A DNA stretch of 22,269 nt. Source: Methanoregula sp. (GTDB lineage Archaea; Halobacteriota; Methanomicrobia; Methanomicrobiales; Methanospirillaceae). The notes under the pieces are model-generated. The model did no database searches, was not told where the DNA came from, and saw only the letters and a list, made by a program, of their open reading frames with translations. The position numbers and the translations under genes were made by a program. Where the stretch lies: the NCBI GenBank assembly GCA_003154335.1, contig PMDE01000123.1, positions 1,225-23,493 of the forward strand, written 5' to 3'. Below are positions 13,023-21,328 of the stretch, piece by piece. The stretch's first letter is position 1; the number at the start of each line of letters is the position of its first letter.

Positions 13023-14675
13023 ATGAACTTTGAGGACTTTGCCCGGGCCTGTGAAAAACTTGAAGGGACTTCGGGACGTCTCGACATGATAGACATAATC
13101 AGTCGTATTCTTCCCGGCCTGTCACCCGATGACCTCCCGGTATTTGTCCGGTTTATCATGGGACGGATCTTCCCGGACTGGAGCTCAAAGAAACTTGGAA
13201 TCGGTCCGAACCTGTTGTATGTTGCGATCGGCTACGTTGCCGGGATAAAGAAAGAAGAGGTGATCGAAAAGATCAACAGGACTGGAGACGCGGGGCTGGC
13301 AATTGAGGAACTGCTGTCGATCAAATCACAGACAACATTTTTCCGCGAAGACCTGGACATAGTCCGTGTTTATGCCGAACTTATCGCGATCGCTGATATG
13401 GAGGGGAAGAAGTCCCAGCGGGAGAAGCTGCAGGCAGTCCAGAGACTGCTTGCCAATGCACGCCCGATTGAAGGGAGGTATCTTGCAAGGATCATGCTCG
13501 AAGAACTCCGTATCGGTGTGGGTGAAGGAAGCGTCCGGGATGCAATTGCCAAGGCATTTGCAGTAGACCCCGACCTTGTCGAACATGCAATTCAGGCACT
13601 CAACGATACAGGTGAAGTTGCACGGCTCGCCAAGCTTGGCCCGGGTGCCCTTCGGGATGTACATATCACCCTGTTCCACCCGGTGAGAATGATGCTCGCG
13701 CAGCAGGGCACAATCACGGACATGATCAAAGAGCACGGGCAGATCGCCGCGGAGTACAAATATGACGGTTCACGTTTTCAGTTTCACAAAAGGGGTAACC
13801 AGGCGAAGTTGTATTCCCGCAGGCTCGAGGACGTTACCGGTTCACTCCCGGACGTTATCGAAAAACTGCTTTCCGCAACTGACCATGATGTTATCATCGA
13901 CGGGGAAGTCATCGCCATTAAAGATAATAAACCCATGCCGTTCCAGTCTGTTCTCCGCAGGTTCCGGCGCCGGCATGACATCGCCGGAGCGCAGGATGCG
14001 ATCGAAATAGTGCCCAATATATTCGATATCCTCTGTCTTGATGGCGAGACCCTGATCGACCTCCCTCTCTCTGAACGAAGGAAGCGGCTTGAGCAGGTAT
14101 TGAAAAGGTATATCGCTCCCCAGGTAGTCAGCAACGACCCGCTGGAGATTGAACGGACTTATAAAACTGCCCTGGATGCCGGGCATGAAGGGATTATGAT
14201 CAAGGTTCCTGCATCCCCGTATTCCCCGGGACAGCGGGGGAAAAACTGGATCAAGATCAAGCCTGAGGTCGATACGCTTGATCTGGCAGTAATAGGCGGG
14301 GAATGGGGAGAAGGGAAGCGGGCCCATGTGTTTGGGTCATTCCTCGTTGCCTGCCAGGACGCAGGAAAACTCGTCCCGCTCAGCAGGGTGGCAACCGGAC
14401 TGTCGGATGAACAACTCACAGAAGTCTATGAACTGCTGAAAGACCGTGTTATCAAAAAATCCGGAAAAGAAATGAGCTTTGAGCCGGGCCTGGTGTTTGA
14501 AGTAGGCTATTCAGAACTCCAGACCAGCCCCACGTACGAAGCGGGTTTTGCGCTCCGTTTTCCCCGGTTTATCCGGATCCGGGTCGACAAGGATGTTACT
14601 GACATCGAAACCCTCGACAGCATAAAGGCACGTTACCAGAGGCAGTCAAAATCAGCTCAGGCGTACCAGGCTTAA
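13023..14675 (+). CDS. lig: ATP-dependent DNA ligase
   Basis: The replicative and repair DNA ligase of archaea seals nicks by AMP transfer. The 550-residue product has the DNA-binding N-terminal domain (about 1-200), the adenylation domain with catalytic K246 in EYKYDGSR (motif I), FDILCLDGE (motif III), EGIMIKVP (motif IV), NWIKIKPE (motif V), and a C-terminal OB domain. All motifs are intact. Start: MNFEDFARACEKLEGTSGR matches the usual archaeal N-terminus, so ATG 13023 is chosen over an in-frame GTG at 12990, which would add 11 atypical residues; neither has a strong ribosome binding site. It is a single gene, divergent from the helical-repeat gene. Confidence 0.95.
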   Translation: MNFEDFARACEKLEGTSGRLDMIDIISRILPGLSPDDLPVFVRFIMGRIFPDWSSKKLGIGPNLLYVAIGYVAGIKKEEVIEKINRTGDAGLAIEELLSIKSQTTFFREDLDIVRVYAELIAIADMEGKKSQREKLQAVQRLLANARPIEGRYLARIMLEELRIGVGEGSVRDAIAKAFAVDPDLVEHAIQALNDTGEVARLAKLGPGALRDVHITLFHPVRMMLAQQGTITDMIKEHGQIAAEYKYDGSRFQFHKRGNQAKLYSRRLEDVTGSLPDVIEKLLSATDHDVIIDGEVIAIKDNKPMPFQSVLRRFRRRHDIAGAQDAIEIVPNIFDILCLDGETLIDLPLSERRKRLEQVLKRYIAPQVVSNDPLEIERTYKTALDAGHEGIMIKVPASPYSPGQRGKNWIKIKPEVDTLDLAVIGGEWGEGKRAHVFGSFLVACQDAGKLVPLSRVATGLSDEQLTEVYELLKDRVIKKSGKEMSFEPGLVFEVGYSELQTSPTYEAGFALRFPRFIRIRVDKDVTDIETLDSIKARYQRQSKSAQAYQA

Positions 14676-14943
14676 AAAAGCTGTGCTTTCATGTGGATAT
14701 GGATATTTACTTCGTAATGCACCCATCCACTTTGCCAGATTCATAACCTGGACTTGACAAAACCCAATAGTTGTTCAGCTCCCGGAATTATCACTCTACG
14801 ATGCATATTGCAGGAATGCAAGGATAAAATAATTCATACCAAGGATTTCAGAAGCAGGAAGAAAAAATTTCTAATGAGGTCTCCCGAGCCCCAGCTTGTT
14901 GTGTTCTACAAAAAAGGGTATGGACCACCGTATCGCATCGTTT

Positions 14944-15213
14944 CTAAATTCTGGATAACTTGATCGCCGGAGTCTTTATTATACGATGTCCCCATTCCGA
15001 AGCTGGGATCTTCCATCCCACATCGTAACGGGCACCGCATTCAGGACAGATCAAAATTACCCGGTAGAGTTCTCGCGTTGATTTAACCGGATCTTCCTTG
15101 TTTGCATGTGCGTTTACAAATGAGGTATGAAACCCGAGTTCATAACCGCAATCGGGGCATTTTCGCAGTTCCTCCTCGATTTTTATGATTTTAATTTCGC
15201 TCAGAGCCGGCAT
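14944..15213 (-). CDS. small zinc-ribbon protein
   Basis: An 89-residue protein with two CPxCG knuckles, C19-x2-C22 (KCPDCGYELG) and C56-x2-C59 (ICPECGARYDVGW), spaced 33 residues apart. They probably bind one zinc ion. The middle (SFVNAHANKEDPVKSTRELYRVIL) is polar and helical. Zinc ribbons of this kind act in nucleic acid or protein binding; no specific function is known to me. ATG 15213 is preferred because GGTGG lies five bases upstream; a GTG at 15222 is in frame. It is 38 bases downstream of the glycosyltransferase gene on the same strand and probably shares its transcript. Confidence 0.75.
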   Translation of the reverse strand: MPALSEIKIIKIEEELRKCPDCGYELGFHTSFVNAHANKEDPVKSTRELYRVILICPECGARYDVGWKIPASEWGHRIIKTPAIKLSRI

Positions 15214-15251
15214 ATTAACCACCTAATGAGAAGTACGTCCGGGTCACGGTA

Positions 15252-16355
15252 TTAAGCTTGCCTGCGCTCAGCTGCTGCATGGATAATTCCGGCTGCATTT
15301 TTTCTGCCGTTGATTTCAGGGTGAGTTACACAGAAAGGGCACGGGCAGCATTTCGCCGTCTCTGCGATTTTTTTCTCCAGTTCCCCGAAGGTAACCTTTC
15401 TCCCATCGACAGATCTTCCTGCGCCCATATCCACAATCTTTTTTGCATTGTTCTGTTGTTCAGGATGGTTCGGGTCCATGATGACCAAAACTGGCTTTTG
15501 AAAGGCCATTGCTTCATGCAACGTCGTAAGTCCGCCGTGCACAATGGCAATTTTTGCCCTTGCAAGATGTTCATAAAGATTCTCTACATACCCATGAGAC
15601 ACAAAATTTTCAGAAGACTCCGGCAGAACAGGCCCGGTATAAAAAACATCAAAAAAGAGGTCTTTGCGCCGGTCAGCAATAGTTTTTAACATCTGGTACA
15701 TCGGGAGTTTGTAGGGTTCCCCCCCAAAACTGGTAAAAATTGTTTCCTTTGAAAAGACGTACCGTTCCGGGTCTATATCAAAAAACGGACCCGTGAAAGT
15801 GTACCGGTTTTCCTCGCCACGCGGTACCACAATATTGTATTCACTGATCGTATTGGGTGCCGGGTAATCGGGGACGATTACATGGTTGGCTAACCGGATA
15901 TACCTGCCAATAAGAAAATTGAGGGCCTGCCAGACCGGGTTGGTTGCCCCGTTAATGCTGTTGAAATGGTTCTGGTTTGTGATAAAAACGACAGGTGTCT
16001 TTTCAATCCTTGCTGCAATCACACCGCCATACATGGTGTCGCACACAACACAATCGAACTGGTATTCTCTTATGAGCTGTCTCACAGTCAAGGCAGATCG
16101 TATCATATCAGGAATAATCCATTTTGAGTACCAGAGCGTCTTTCTCAGGCTGAAAAAACCATTCTCTCCTTCAAGACGTACTTCGCGGTGTGCCGGGTGC
16201 AGGTTACTGCACTTGTGCTGTTCCATAAAAGCGGATGATTTCCCGTACCCGGCAAAATGGACGGAATGACCCTGCTGTTGCATGAAATGACCGAGGTGAA
16301 GACATCGGGACGCATGTCCGAGTCCTTCACCACAGACAACAAAAAGGATCTTCAT
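15252..16355 (-). CDS. glycosyltransferase, MurG/MJ1255-like (GT-B fold)
   Basis: A 367-residue GT-B glycosyltransferase. The N-terminal domain starts with KILFVVCGEGLGHASRC, the glycine-rich acceptor-side loop typical of MurG-like and MJ1255-like proteins, and has the DCVVCDTMYGG strand. The C-terminal domain has the nucleotide-sugar signature AIVHGGLTTLHEAMAFQKP, followed by NHPEQQNNAKK, the region that contacts the UDP or GDP sugar. The last 30 residues include a cluster of cysteines (CCPCPFC) that is not a standard part of the family. The donor and acceptor are unknown; archaeal cell-surface or glycolipid synthesis is plausible. There is no signal peptide or membrane helix, so it works in the cytosol or at the membrane face. 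The zinc-ribbon gene follows. Confidence 0.88.
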   Translation of the reverse strand: MKILFVVCGEGLGHASRCLHLGHFMQQQGHSVHFAGYGKSSAFMEQHKCSNLHPAHREVRLEGENGFFSLRKTLWYSKWIIPDMIRSALTVRQLIREYQFDCVVCDTMYGGVIAARIEKTPVVFITNQNHFNSINGATNPVWQALNFLIGRYIRLANHVIVPDYPAPNTISEYNIVVPRGEENRYTFTGPFFDIDPERYVFSKETIFTSFGGEPYKLPMYQMLKTIADRRKDLFFDVFYTGPVLPESSENFVSHGYVENLYEHLARAKIAIVHGGLTTLHEAMAFQKPVLVIMDPNHPEQQNNAKKIVDMGAGRSVDGRKVTFGELEKKIAETAKCCPCPFCVTHPEINGRKNAAGIIHAAAERRQA

Positions 16356-16729
16356 TCAGGTTCCCGTTTTAAAGAATATGATCTGATGAATGATGAAATT
16401 TTACTTTCATTTTGTCAGTCAGCCCGAAAGGGTTAGCACCAGATGCTGCCTCTTCGGGTGATAATGCTCCACACACAAGTATAAAGCAACAATACCGGTC
16501 TCAGAAGAATGACGATAACCGCCCTCCGGATAAGTTGTATAACCGTGGGATCAACAGTGGCCTGATCGGCCAGGATCTCATAAGACACCCGGGTATTCCT
16601 CCTTTTTTGAGCGGAACGATCATTTCATCTCAACATATTGTTCTCACCAGTAATGTCACGAGAAGAAGATTGACCGGATCCAAAGAATCAAGACTGCCGG
16701 GGATTCAAGGCATAAGGGGATATATAAGC
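16356..16729. other. 374-base spacer with promoters for the glycosyltransferase and msrA
   Basis: The spacer separates two outward-facing genes. A frame open from 16412 runs into msrA, but its 106 residues are low in hydrophobic order and look unlike a domain or signal peptide, and no other MsrA carries such a lead, so I leave it out. AT-rich words before 16412 and near 16530 (AAGTTGTATAACC) are candidate promoters. No RNA gene or repeat is seen. Confidence 0.5.
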
Positions 16730-17221
16730 ATGACAGGAAATGCAGAAACCGTCAAGAAAGCTACATTTGGTGCAGGCTGTTTCTGGGGCGTTGAAGCAGC
16801 ATTCAGCAATATAAAAGGGGTTATATCAACTGCAGTTGGTTACATGGGCGGGACGTTCAAAAATCCGGGCTATAAAGATGTCTGCACGGGTCAGACCGGG
16901 CATGCAGAAGTCGTCCAGGTAGCCTATGATCCCCAGGAGGTCAGCTATGAACACCTGCTCAAAGTGTTCTGGTCGATCCATGACCCGACACAACTGAACA
17001 GGCAGGGCCCGGATATCGGTACAAATTATCGATCCGTAATTTTTTATCACGATGCAGAACAGGGAAAACTCGCAAGAAAATCAAAAGAGAACATGGAAGT
17101 TTCGGGTGCATTCGGGTTTGGAAAAATAATGACAGAAATACTCCCGGCACCGGAATTTTACCGGGCCGAAGAGTACCACCAGCAATATCACAAAAAGCAT
17201 GGCGGTTCGTGCAGGATTTAG
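16730..17221 (+). CDS. msrA: peptide methionine-S-sulfoxide reductase
   Basis: MsrA repairs oxidised methionine (the S epimer) in proteins. The 163-residue product starts MTGNAETVKKATFGAGCFWG with catalytic C17 in the invariant GCFWG motif. It also has GYMGGTFKNPGYKDVCTGQTGHAEVV (quoted in part: GYMGG and TGHAE), the Asp-Pro-Thr-Gln loop HDPTQLNRQGPDIGTNYRS, and the C-terminal YHQQYHKK. C161, third from the end, may be the resolving cysteine in a thioredoxin-dependent cycle. ATG 16730 is chosen because the family N-terminus begins there; GGGG lies about 10 bases upstream. It is a single gene, convergent with PPK2. Confidence 0.93.
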   Translation: MTGNAETVKKATFGAGCFWGVEAAFSNIKGVISTAVGYMGGTFKNPGYKDVCTGQTGHAEVVQVAYDPQEVSYEHLLKVFWSIHDPTQLNRQGPDIGTNYRSVIFYHDAEQGKLARKSKENMEVSGAFGFGKIMTEILPAPEFYRAEEYHQQYHKKHGGSCRI

Positions 17222-17309
17222 AGGTGCATGGCTGGTTTGATACGAGATCCGGGTTATTTCAACAGTTCCCGGTGATAAAGAAAACCCGGGTTTCCTTTTC
17301 CCATGCAGA

Positions 17310-18251
17310 TCACTTCCGGTTTTTCTTTATTCTTTTCCCGCTTTCTGACCGGGTCAAGGGTCCGGTACCTTCCTGTTCCATCTCTTCTTTTGCGGCTATG
17401 AGCGCTTCCTTACTCCCAGTGCTTATAATGGGGTACAAAAGGTTCAGCTGATCGAGCGTTGAGGAAATTATTGAGGTTACCGCCAGACGGGTAAACCATT
17501 TATGATCGGCGGGGATGATATACCATGGTGCGGTGGGGGTGCTGGTGTTGACGAGCATCTCCTGGTAGGCAGCCATATATGCGTCCCAGAATTTCCTCTC
17601 TCCGATATCCGATGCTGAGAACTTCCAGTTTTTCTCCGGTTCCCCGACTCGTTCCAGGAACCGCTTCTTCTGGACATCTTTGGAAATATTGAGAAAAAAT
17701 TTCAGAACCATGATACCATTATTCACCAGGTATTTTTCAAAACAGTTGATCTCTTCATAACGACGGTTCCAGATATTTTTATCCTTTAGCTTGGCAGGGA
17801 TCTGCTCCCTGTCGAGAAGTTCGGGGTGGACCCGGACAACCAGAACCTCTTCATAGTACGAGCGGTTAAAAATCCCGATATTTCCCCTCCTCGGCAGGGC
17901 ACGGGCATGCCGCCACAGGTAATCGTGATCGTGTTCTTCAGCACTCGGTTCCCCGAAACCGGTGACCTCGACTCCCTGGGGGTTCACACCGGACATTACG
18001 TGTTTGATCGTACTGTCTTTGCCGGCAGCATCCATGCCCTGCAGGATGATCAACAGCGCGTAGGTGTTCTGGGCCCACAATTTATCCTGGAGACCTGCAA
18101 GCAGCTGGATCCCCTTTGCTATACTCTCCTCAGTCTCCTCTTTTTTGGAGAAATCACCGGTATATCCGGGATCGTAATCCTTGTGAAGGTCCAGTTTCCT
18201 GCCCGGCGGGACAAGAAACGTATCCTGAAGTTTTTCTATCCGGTCTTTCAT
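17310..18251 (-). CDS. polyphosphate kinase 2 family protein
   Basis: PPK2 enzymes transfer phosphate between polyphosphate and nucleotides, here probably single-domain class I or a related type that makes ADP or ATP. The 313-residue chain has the Walker A motif QGMDAAGKDST (residues 71-81, with K78), the lid and Walker B region with GNIGIFNRSYYEEVLVVRVH, ARALPRRG, and the C-terminal PWYIIPADHKW. ATG 18251 is chosen since PPK2 proteins start near MKDRIEKLQDTF. A TTG at 18374 would extend it by 41 residues with no family support. The C-terminal tail after GPLTRSESG is basic. It is alone on its strand, with no exopolyphosphatase nearby. Substrate preference cannot be judged. Confidence 0.92.
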   Translation of the reverse strand: MKDRIEKLQDTFLVPPGRKLDLHKDYDPGYTGDFSKKEETEESIAKGIQLLAGLQDKLWAQNTYALLIILQGMDAAGKDSTIKHVMSGVNPQGVEVTGFGEPSAEEHDHDYLWRHARALPRRGNIGIFNRSYYEEVLVVRVHPELLDREQIPAKLKDKNIWNRRYEEINCFEKYLVNNGIMVLKFFLNISKDVQKKRFLERVGEPEKNWKFSASDIGERKFWDAYMAAYQEMLVNTSTPTAPWYIIPADHKWFTRLAVTSIISSTLDQLNLLYPIISTGSKEALIAAKEEMEQEGTGPLTRSESGKRIKKNRK

Positions 18252-18454
18252 AATGCTCAGTAATTTTTGATTATGGCAGTTCTGCTGGATGAATCCTTTG
18301 GTTGGGTTATCCTGAATAACGTTATGGGACACTTTTGTTAATCGGTTGAGCTGGGTTATCGAGTCTTTCAACAATCCCTGTCATCAAACTGAATGGAAAA
18401 ACAATTGAGAAGGATCATATGAGTAAAAAATATCCGGAAATCAGTCCTCTTTTT

Positions 18455-19258
18455 TTAATCAATTCCGTCCCGATTATTGTTTCTCCATTCGGCATCCTGC
18501 TCGTCAAAGTACGTTTCAAGATAGGTAAGGGTCTCAAGATCGACATCTGCGAAGGTATGAGCCCCGATCTCAAACGGGTTATCCATATCACGGATAAGGA
18601 GCAACAGGCCGATCAACATACTGGTGATTACGGCAAAAATGATTGTCCCTTCGGGATAGGGGTCGATTTTAACAAATAACAAGATAAGAATCACGCCGGC
18701 TGTTGCGATCTCCGCAAGAGCATATGCCGCCGGGATAAAGTCCGTCCGGATGATAACATCTATCCTGTTGGTCATCCTGTCGATTCCTCCCAGTTCGTTA
18801 CGCAGTTTTGCGATCAGCGGGGGGGCGACATTAAGGTAAGACAGTGTCCTGATATCTTTATTAATTTTATTCATTTCGCGGTTGATATCGGGAAGGTTGA
18901 AGCTGTTTTCCTCAAAGCAGGTGTTGATGGCCCGTAGCAGATCCCGTACATGTGACCTTAACACCTGAGCCGGGGTTTCATCAGTGAGCGGAAGCACGCG
19001 ACTGTCGTTGTAGAGGGCTTTGAGGAACGCGGCCAGATCTCCACCGGCCTTCTCGCTTTCCTTGAAGTCGGTGAACGTGCCGGTGAAAATGATCGCGATC
19101 GTGAAGATCGCACCGCTTATGAATGCGCCGACCACAGGGTTGATGGGGATTGTATCGTACCCTGATATGTCGATCACTGTCCTTGGCACGAGGAGAATGA
19201 GCATTATAATCACTGCCTTGAGCATAATGCCCCACTTCTTTTTGAACTCCATATCCAT
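18455..19258 (-). CDS. four-helix membrane protein, DUF4239-like (bestrophin-like)
   Basis: A 267-residue integral membrane protein with hydrophobic helices at about 13-30, 41-62, 181-201 and 206-225 and a long soluble middle (about 63-180). The sequence LLIRDMDNPFEIGAH after the last helix is the conserved 'DxDxPF' motif of DUF4239 proteins, which are distant bestrophin-like channel relatives. A function in ion transport is possible but unproven. The middle region has D/E-rich helices such as LLRAINTCFEENSFNLPDIN. ATG 19258 has no obvious ribosome binding site; M3 is an alternative. The gene stands alone between PPK2 and the lipoprotein gene. Confidence 0.75.
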   Translation of the reverse strand: MDMEFKKKWGIMLKAVIIMLILLVPRTVIDISGYDTIPINPVVGAFISGAIFTIAIIFTGTFTDFKESEKAGGDLAAFLKALYNDSRVLPLTDETPAQVLRSHVRDLLRAINTCFEENSFNLPDINREMNKINKDIRTLSYLNVAPPLIAKLRNELGGIDRMTNRIDVIIRTDFIPAAYALAEIATAGVILILLFVKIDPYPEGTIIFAVITSMLIGLLLLIRDMDNPFEIGAHTFADVDLETLTYLETYFDEQDAEWRNNNRDGID

Positions 19259-19308
19259 ATCATGTAGAATTCGCTTTCATCAATTTTAGGGATATAGTCC
19301 GGGCTCTG

Positions 19309-19330
19309 ACCCGATCGGAAAAAATCGGGT
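19309..19330. other. hairpin, 7-bp stem
   Basis: ACCCGAT (19309-19315) pairs perfectly with ATCGGGT (19324-19330) around an 8-base A-rich loop, in the spacer between two outward-facing genes. It is followed directly by GGAGGT and an ATG (19338) that opens only a 19-codon frame. A regulatory or leader role is possible, without further support. Confidence 0.35.
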
Positions 19331-19543
19331 GGAGGTAATGGCAATCCAGATTTTCCGAATGTATCATATGACCGGAAACCAGAGGGAATTCTCCTGAACA
19401 GGAATGATCACGGAATTTATGATTTGATAAAAATATACAGGAACAACAAAAAAGAGCATCAGATTCTCAGGTTCCCTAACCAAATGATTTTCTAGTCACT
19501 TCAACAAAGAGATTCTACTGCATGTTAAGCGGGTAGATTGTTT

Positions 19544-20101
19544 GTGACACTGCGCCATTGTATGGTTATTTCCCTTATATTCCTCACGCTTATCCTTGTA
19601 GCTGGCTGCATCGATACCTCTACTAATAACCCACCGTTACCGACAATGAGTACTATTCGGATACCCGGAGGCAACCCTTCGGATACGTCTGTCCTCCAGA
19701 TCTTCGGCGATGTAACCGGCCAGGGAATACCCGGAGGCACGATAGACAATATCACCTTTACCCTCGGGCTTGCCGATGTCCATGATTCAGTCGATATGGA
19801 AAATCTTTCCATTGTCTATGCTGACGCGATCAGGACCGAAACTCTCCGCCCGGTTAATGGCTCTCATGGAAATCCCCCCCGGGGTTACTGGGGGATCGTA
19901 AAGGTGGAAAACGAAATAGGAAATCCCAACAACCGACTCGATAATGAAGAGCGGTTTACGATTACGATAAATCCCACGGCTCCGCTTGTTCCCCGGCAGT
20001 TTATCACCATAGATATTAAACCCCAAAATGGCCGTTCTCTTACGATTAGACGAGTGGCCCCACCAACTATTCTGGCTGATAATATCCTTTTACCATCGTA
20101 A
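19544..20101 (+). CDS. lipoprotein with an archaellin/pilin-like beta domain
   Basis: A 185-residue exported protein. The N-terminus has R4 and H5, then the hydrophobic run MVISLIFLTLILVAGC; the lipobox LVAGC predicts lipid attachment at C22. After a polar linker the rest resembles the beta-domain of archaellins (archaeal flagellins): TIDNITFTLGLAD, LSIVYADAIRT, a tryptophan strand WGIVKVEN, LDNEERFTITIN and the closing block ITIDIKPQNGRSLTIRRVAP. The class III signal peptide and hydrophobic filament helix of true archaellins are absent. GTG 19544 is preferred since GGGTAG lies 5-10 bases before it and it gives a charged n-region; ATG 19562 and TTG 19538 are alternatives. It may bind or anchor archaella or pili at the cell surface. 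It is a single gene. Confidence 0.72.
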   Translation: MTLRHCMVISLIFLTLILVAGCIDTSTNNPPLPTMSTIRIPGGNPSDTSVLQIFGDVTGQGIPGGTIDNITFTLGLADVHDSVDMENLSIVYADAIRTETLRPVNGSHGNPPRGYWGIVKVENEIGNPNNRLDNEERFTITINPTAPLVPRQFITIDIKPQNGRSLTIRRVAPPTILADNILLPS

Positions 20102-20295
20102 CACGGGGATACAACATTCTGGCTGAATAGAAGGGGATCTGCAAACATAAATTTTATCATTTTCACAAGCCTGTACTCTTGAAAAGCCTCCGGATTCCCT
20201 CTTTTATTAGCATAATTGTATTCATTTTACCGGCTTGTCATGTTCCTGTTGGGATCAAATGAGTGGCTTTTTTGAACTCCCATAGCCCCCACTTA

Positions 20296-20304
20296 TTTTT
20301 ATAC
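20296..20304 (+). promoter_or_regulatory. candidate TATA box for the DJ-1/PfpI gene
   Basis: TTTTTATAC lies 80-88 bases before ATG 20384. A start about 25 bases downstream, near 20328, would give a leader of about 55 bases. The rest of the spacer from 20102 shows no gene. Confidence 0.4.
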
Positions 20305-20383
20305 TGAAAAACCATGAGAGATACGCGTCGCCGACCGTCAGGACACGCCACCTGCAACAATCTCCGGGGTACTTTATGTCTCT

Positions 20384-20983
20384 ATGGAAAAATTCCTATA
20401 CGCGTGTTACCAGCTACATCCTATGGAACTCCCAAAAAATACATCGAAATACAAAGCAGTTGTCCTCACCGCGGACAAATTTGAGGATATGGAAGTGTTC
20501 TTCCCTGTTTTTCGCCTGGTTGAACAGGGATGGCAGGTAGATATAGCTGCACCTGATTTGAAAGAAATATTCGGCGAACACGGCTATGCATTAAAACCTG
20601 ACAAAATTATTGGGGACATTAACCCGGACAACTACCATCTGCTCCTCATTCCCGGTGGTTTTCCGGGTGGAGCCCCCGCAACAGTTCGCAAAATATCAAA
20701 AGCACAGGAGATTACCCGATCTTTTTTTGAGAAAAACAAACCCGTAGCCTCGATCTGCCATGGGCCCTGGACACTTGTGTCCGCTGGCATGGTAAAGGGG
20801 AGGCATCTTACTTCTTTCTGGCATGACGGTGTGCCTGAAGAGATAAAAAAGGCAGGAGGCATCTGGGAAGATAAAGATGTCGTCGTCGATGGTAATCTCG
20901 TAACATCCCGCTACCCGATGGATTTACCGGTGTTTATGAAAGAAATAATGAAAATGGTCAAACAGGTCGAAAAGAATTACTAA
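20384..20983 (+). CDS. DJ-1/PfpI family protein
   Basis: A 199-residue member of the DJ-1/PfpI/ThiJ superfamily, which includes glyoxalases, deglycases, chaperones and intracellular proteases. The nucleophile elbow is PVASICHGPWTLVSAG, with the reactive cysteine in ICHGPW; the glutamate of TADKFEDMEV and the LLIPGGFPGGAP strand are also typical. The C-terminal block VVVDGNLVTSRYPMDLPVFM matches PfpI/YhbO-type proteins ('TSRxPxDLPxF'). The first 20 residues (MEKFLYACYQLHPMELPKNT) are extra and could be a mis-set start; M14 at 20423 is an alternative. It probably protects against reactive carbonyls or damaged proteins. The small gene downstream is on the same strand and may share its transcript. 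Confidence 0.9.
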   Translation: MEKFLYACYQLHPMELPKNTSKYKAVVLTADKFEDMEVFFPVFRLVEQGWQVDIAAPDLKEIFGEHGYALKPDKIIGDINPDNYHLLLIPGGFPGGAPATVRKISKAQEITRSFFEKNKPVASICHGPWTLVSAGMVKGRHLTSFWHDGVPEEIKKAGGIWEDKDVVVDGNLVTSRYPMDLPVFMKEIMKMVKQVEKNY

Positions 20984-21076
20984 CTGAGGGTGGCAGAAGA
21001 ACAGGGATTGCCTTCCGGAATGAGTTTCTCTCACTTTCCCGGAAATTATTATCTCCTAGTAATTGTTATTTGTTGT

Positions 21077-21235
21077 ATGCCAAAAAAACCCGAATTTATG
21101 CCGGTAAATATACCGATGAGTACATATGAAAAACTTTTTGTAAAACTGATGAAATCCGGAAATGGTACAGTTGATAATGATCAGATTAACAAAGCAGTTG
21201 ATCAACTAATCATGATGGGAATTGATAAAATCTGA
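21077..21235 (+). CDS. unrecognised 52-residue small protein
   Basis: I do not recognise this family. ATG 21077 gives 52 residues starting MPKKPEFMPVNIPMSTYEK and ending DQLIMMGIDKI, helical in the second half, with a TVDNDQINKAVDQLI helix. A longer frame open from GTG 20990, six bases after the DJ-1 stop, adds 29 residues with an LLVIVICC stretch, but has no good ribosome binding site. The shorter form looks more like a small soluble protein. A good terminator hairpin directly after the stop codon shows that a transcript ends here, which supports the gene, either alone or cotranscribed with DJ-1. Confidence 0.55.
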   Translation: MPKKPEFMPVNIPMSTYEKLFVKLMKSGNGTVDNDQINKAVDQLIMMGIDKI

Positions 21236-21251
21236 TTGTTAAGGGACATTT

Positions 21252-21282
21252 AACTGATTTCGTATCAGTTTGAAATTTTTTT
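21252..21282 (+). terminator. hairpin terminator with T-tract
   Basis: AACTGAT (21252-21258) pairs perfectly with ATCAGTT (21264-21270) around the 5-base loop TTCGT, followed within six bases by seven T residues (21276-21282). It begins 17 bases after the stop of the 52-residue gene and would end transcripts of that gene and perhaps DJ-1. Confidence 0.7.
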
Positions 21283-21328
21283 AAATGATTAAACATGGGT
21301 AAACTACCAGTTAGCACCTCCTTTCTTC

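Noticed and set aside
14676..14943. Short plus-strand frame running into the zinc-ribbon gene's 3' end
   Set aside because: It has a TTG start, no ribosome binding site and no recognisable pattern, and it overlaps a real gene on the other strand.
16412..16729. In-frame 106-residue N-terminal extension of MsrA
   Set aside because: Composition looks non-coding, no signal or domain is visible, and the MsrA family N-terminus fits ATG 16730.
18252..18374. TTG-initiated 41-residue extension of PPK2
   Set aside because: PPK2 proteins normally begin near MKDRIEKLQ; the added part is not family-like.
19338..19397. 19-codon frame with GGAGGT directly before ATG, after a hairpin
   Set aside because: The GGAGGT is only one base from the ATG, too close for normal initiation, and the peptide is very short.
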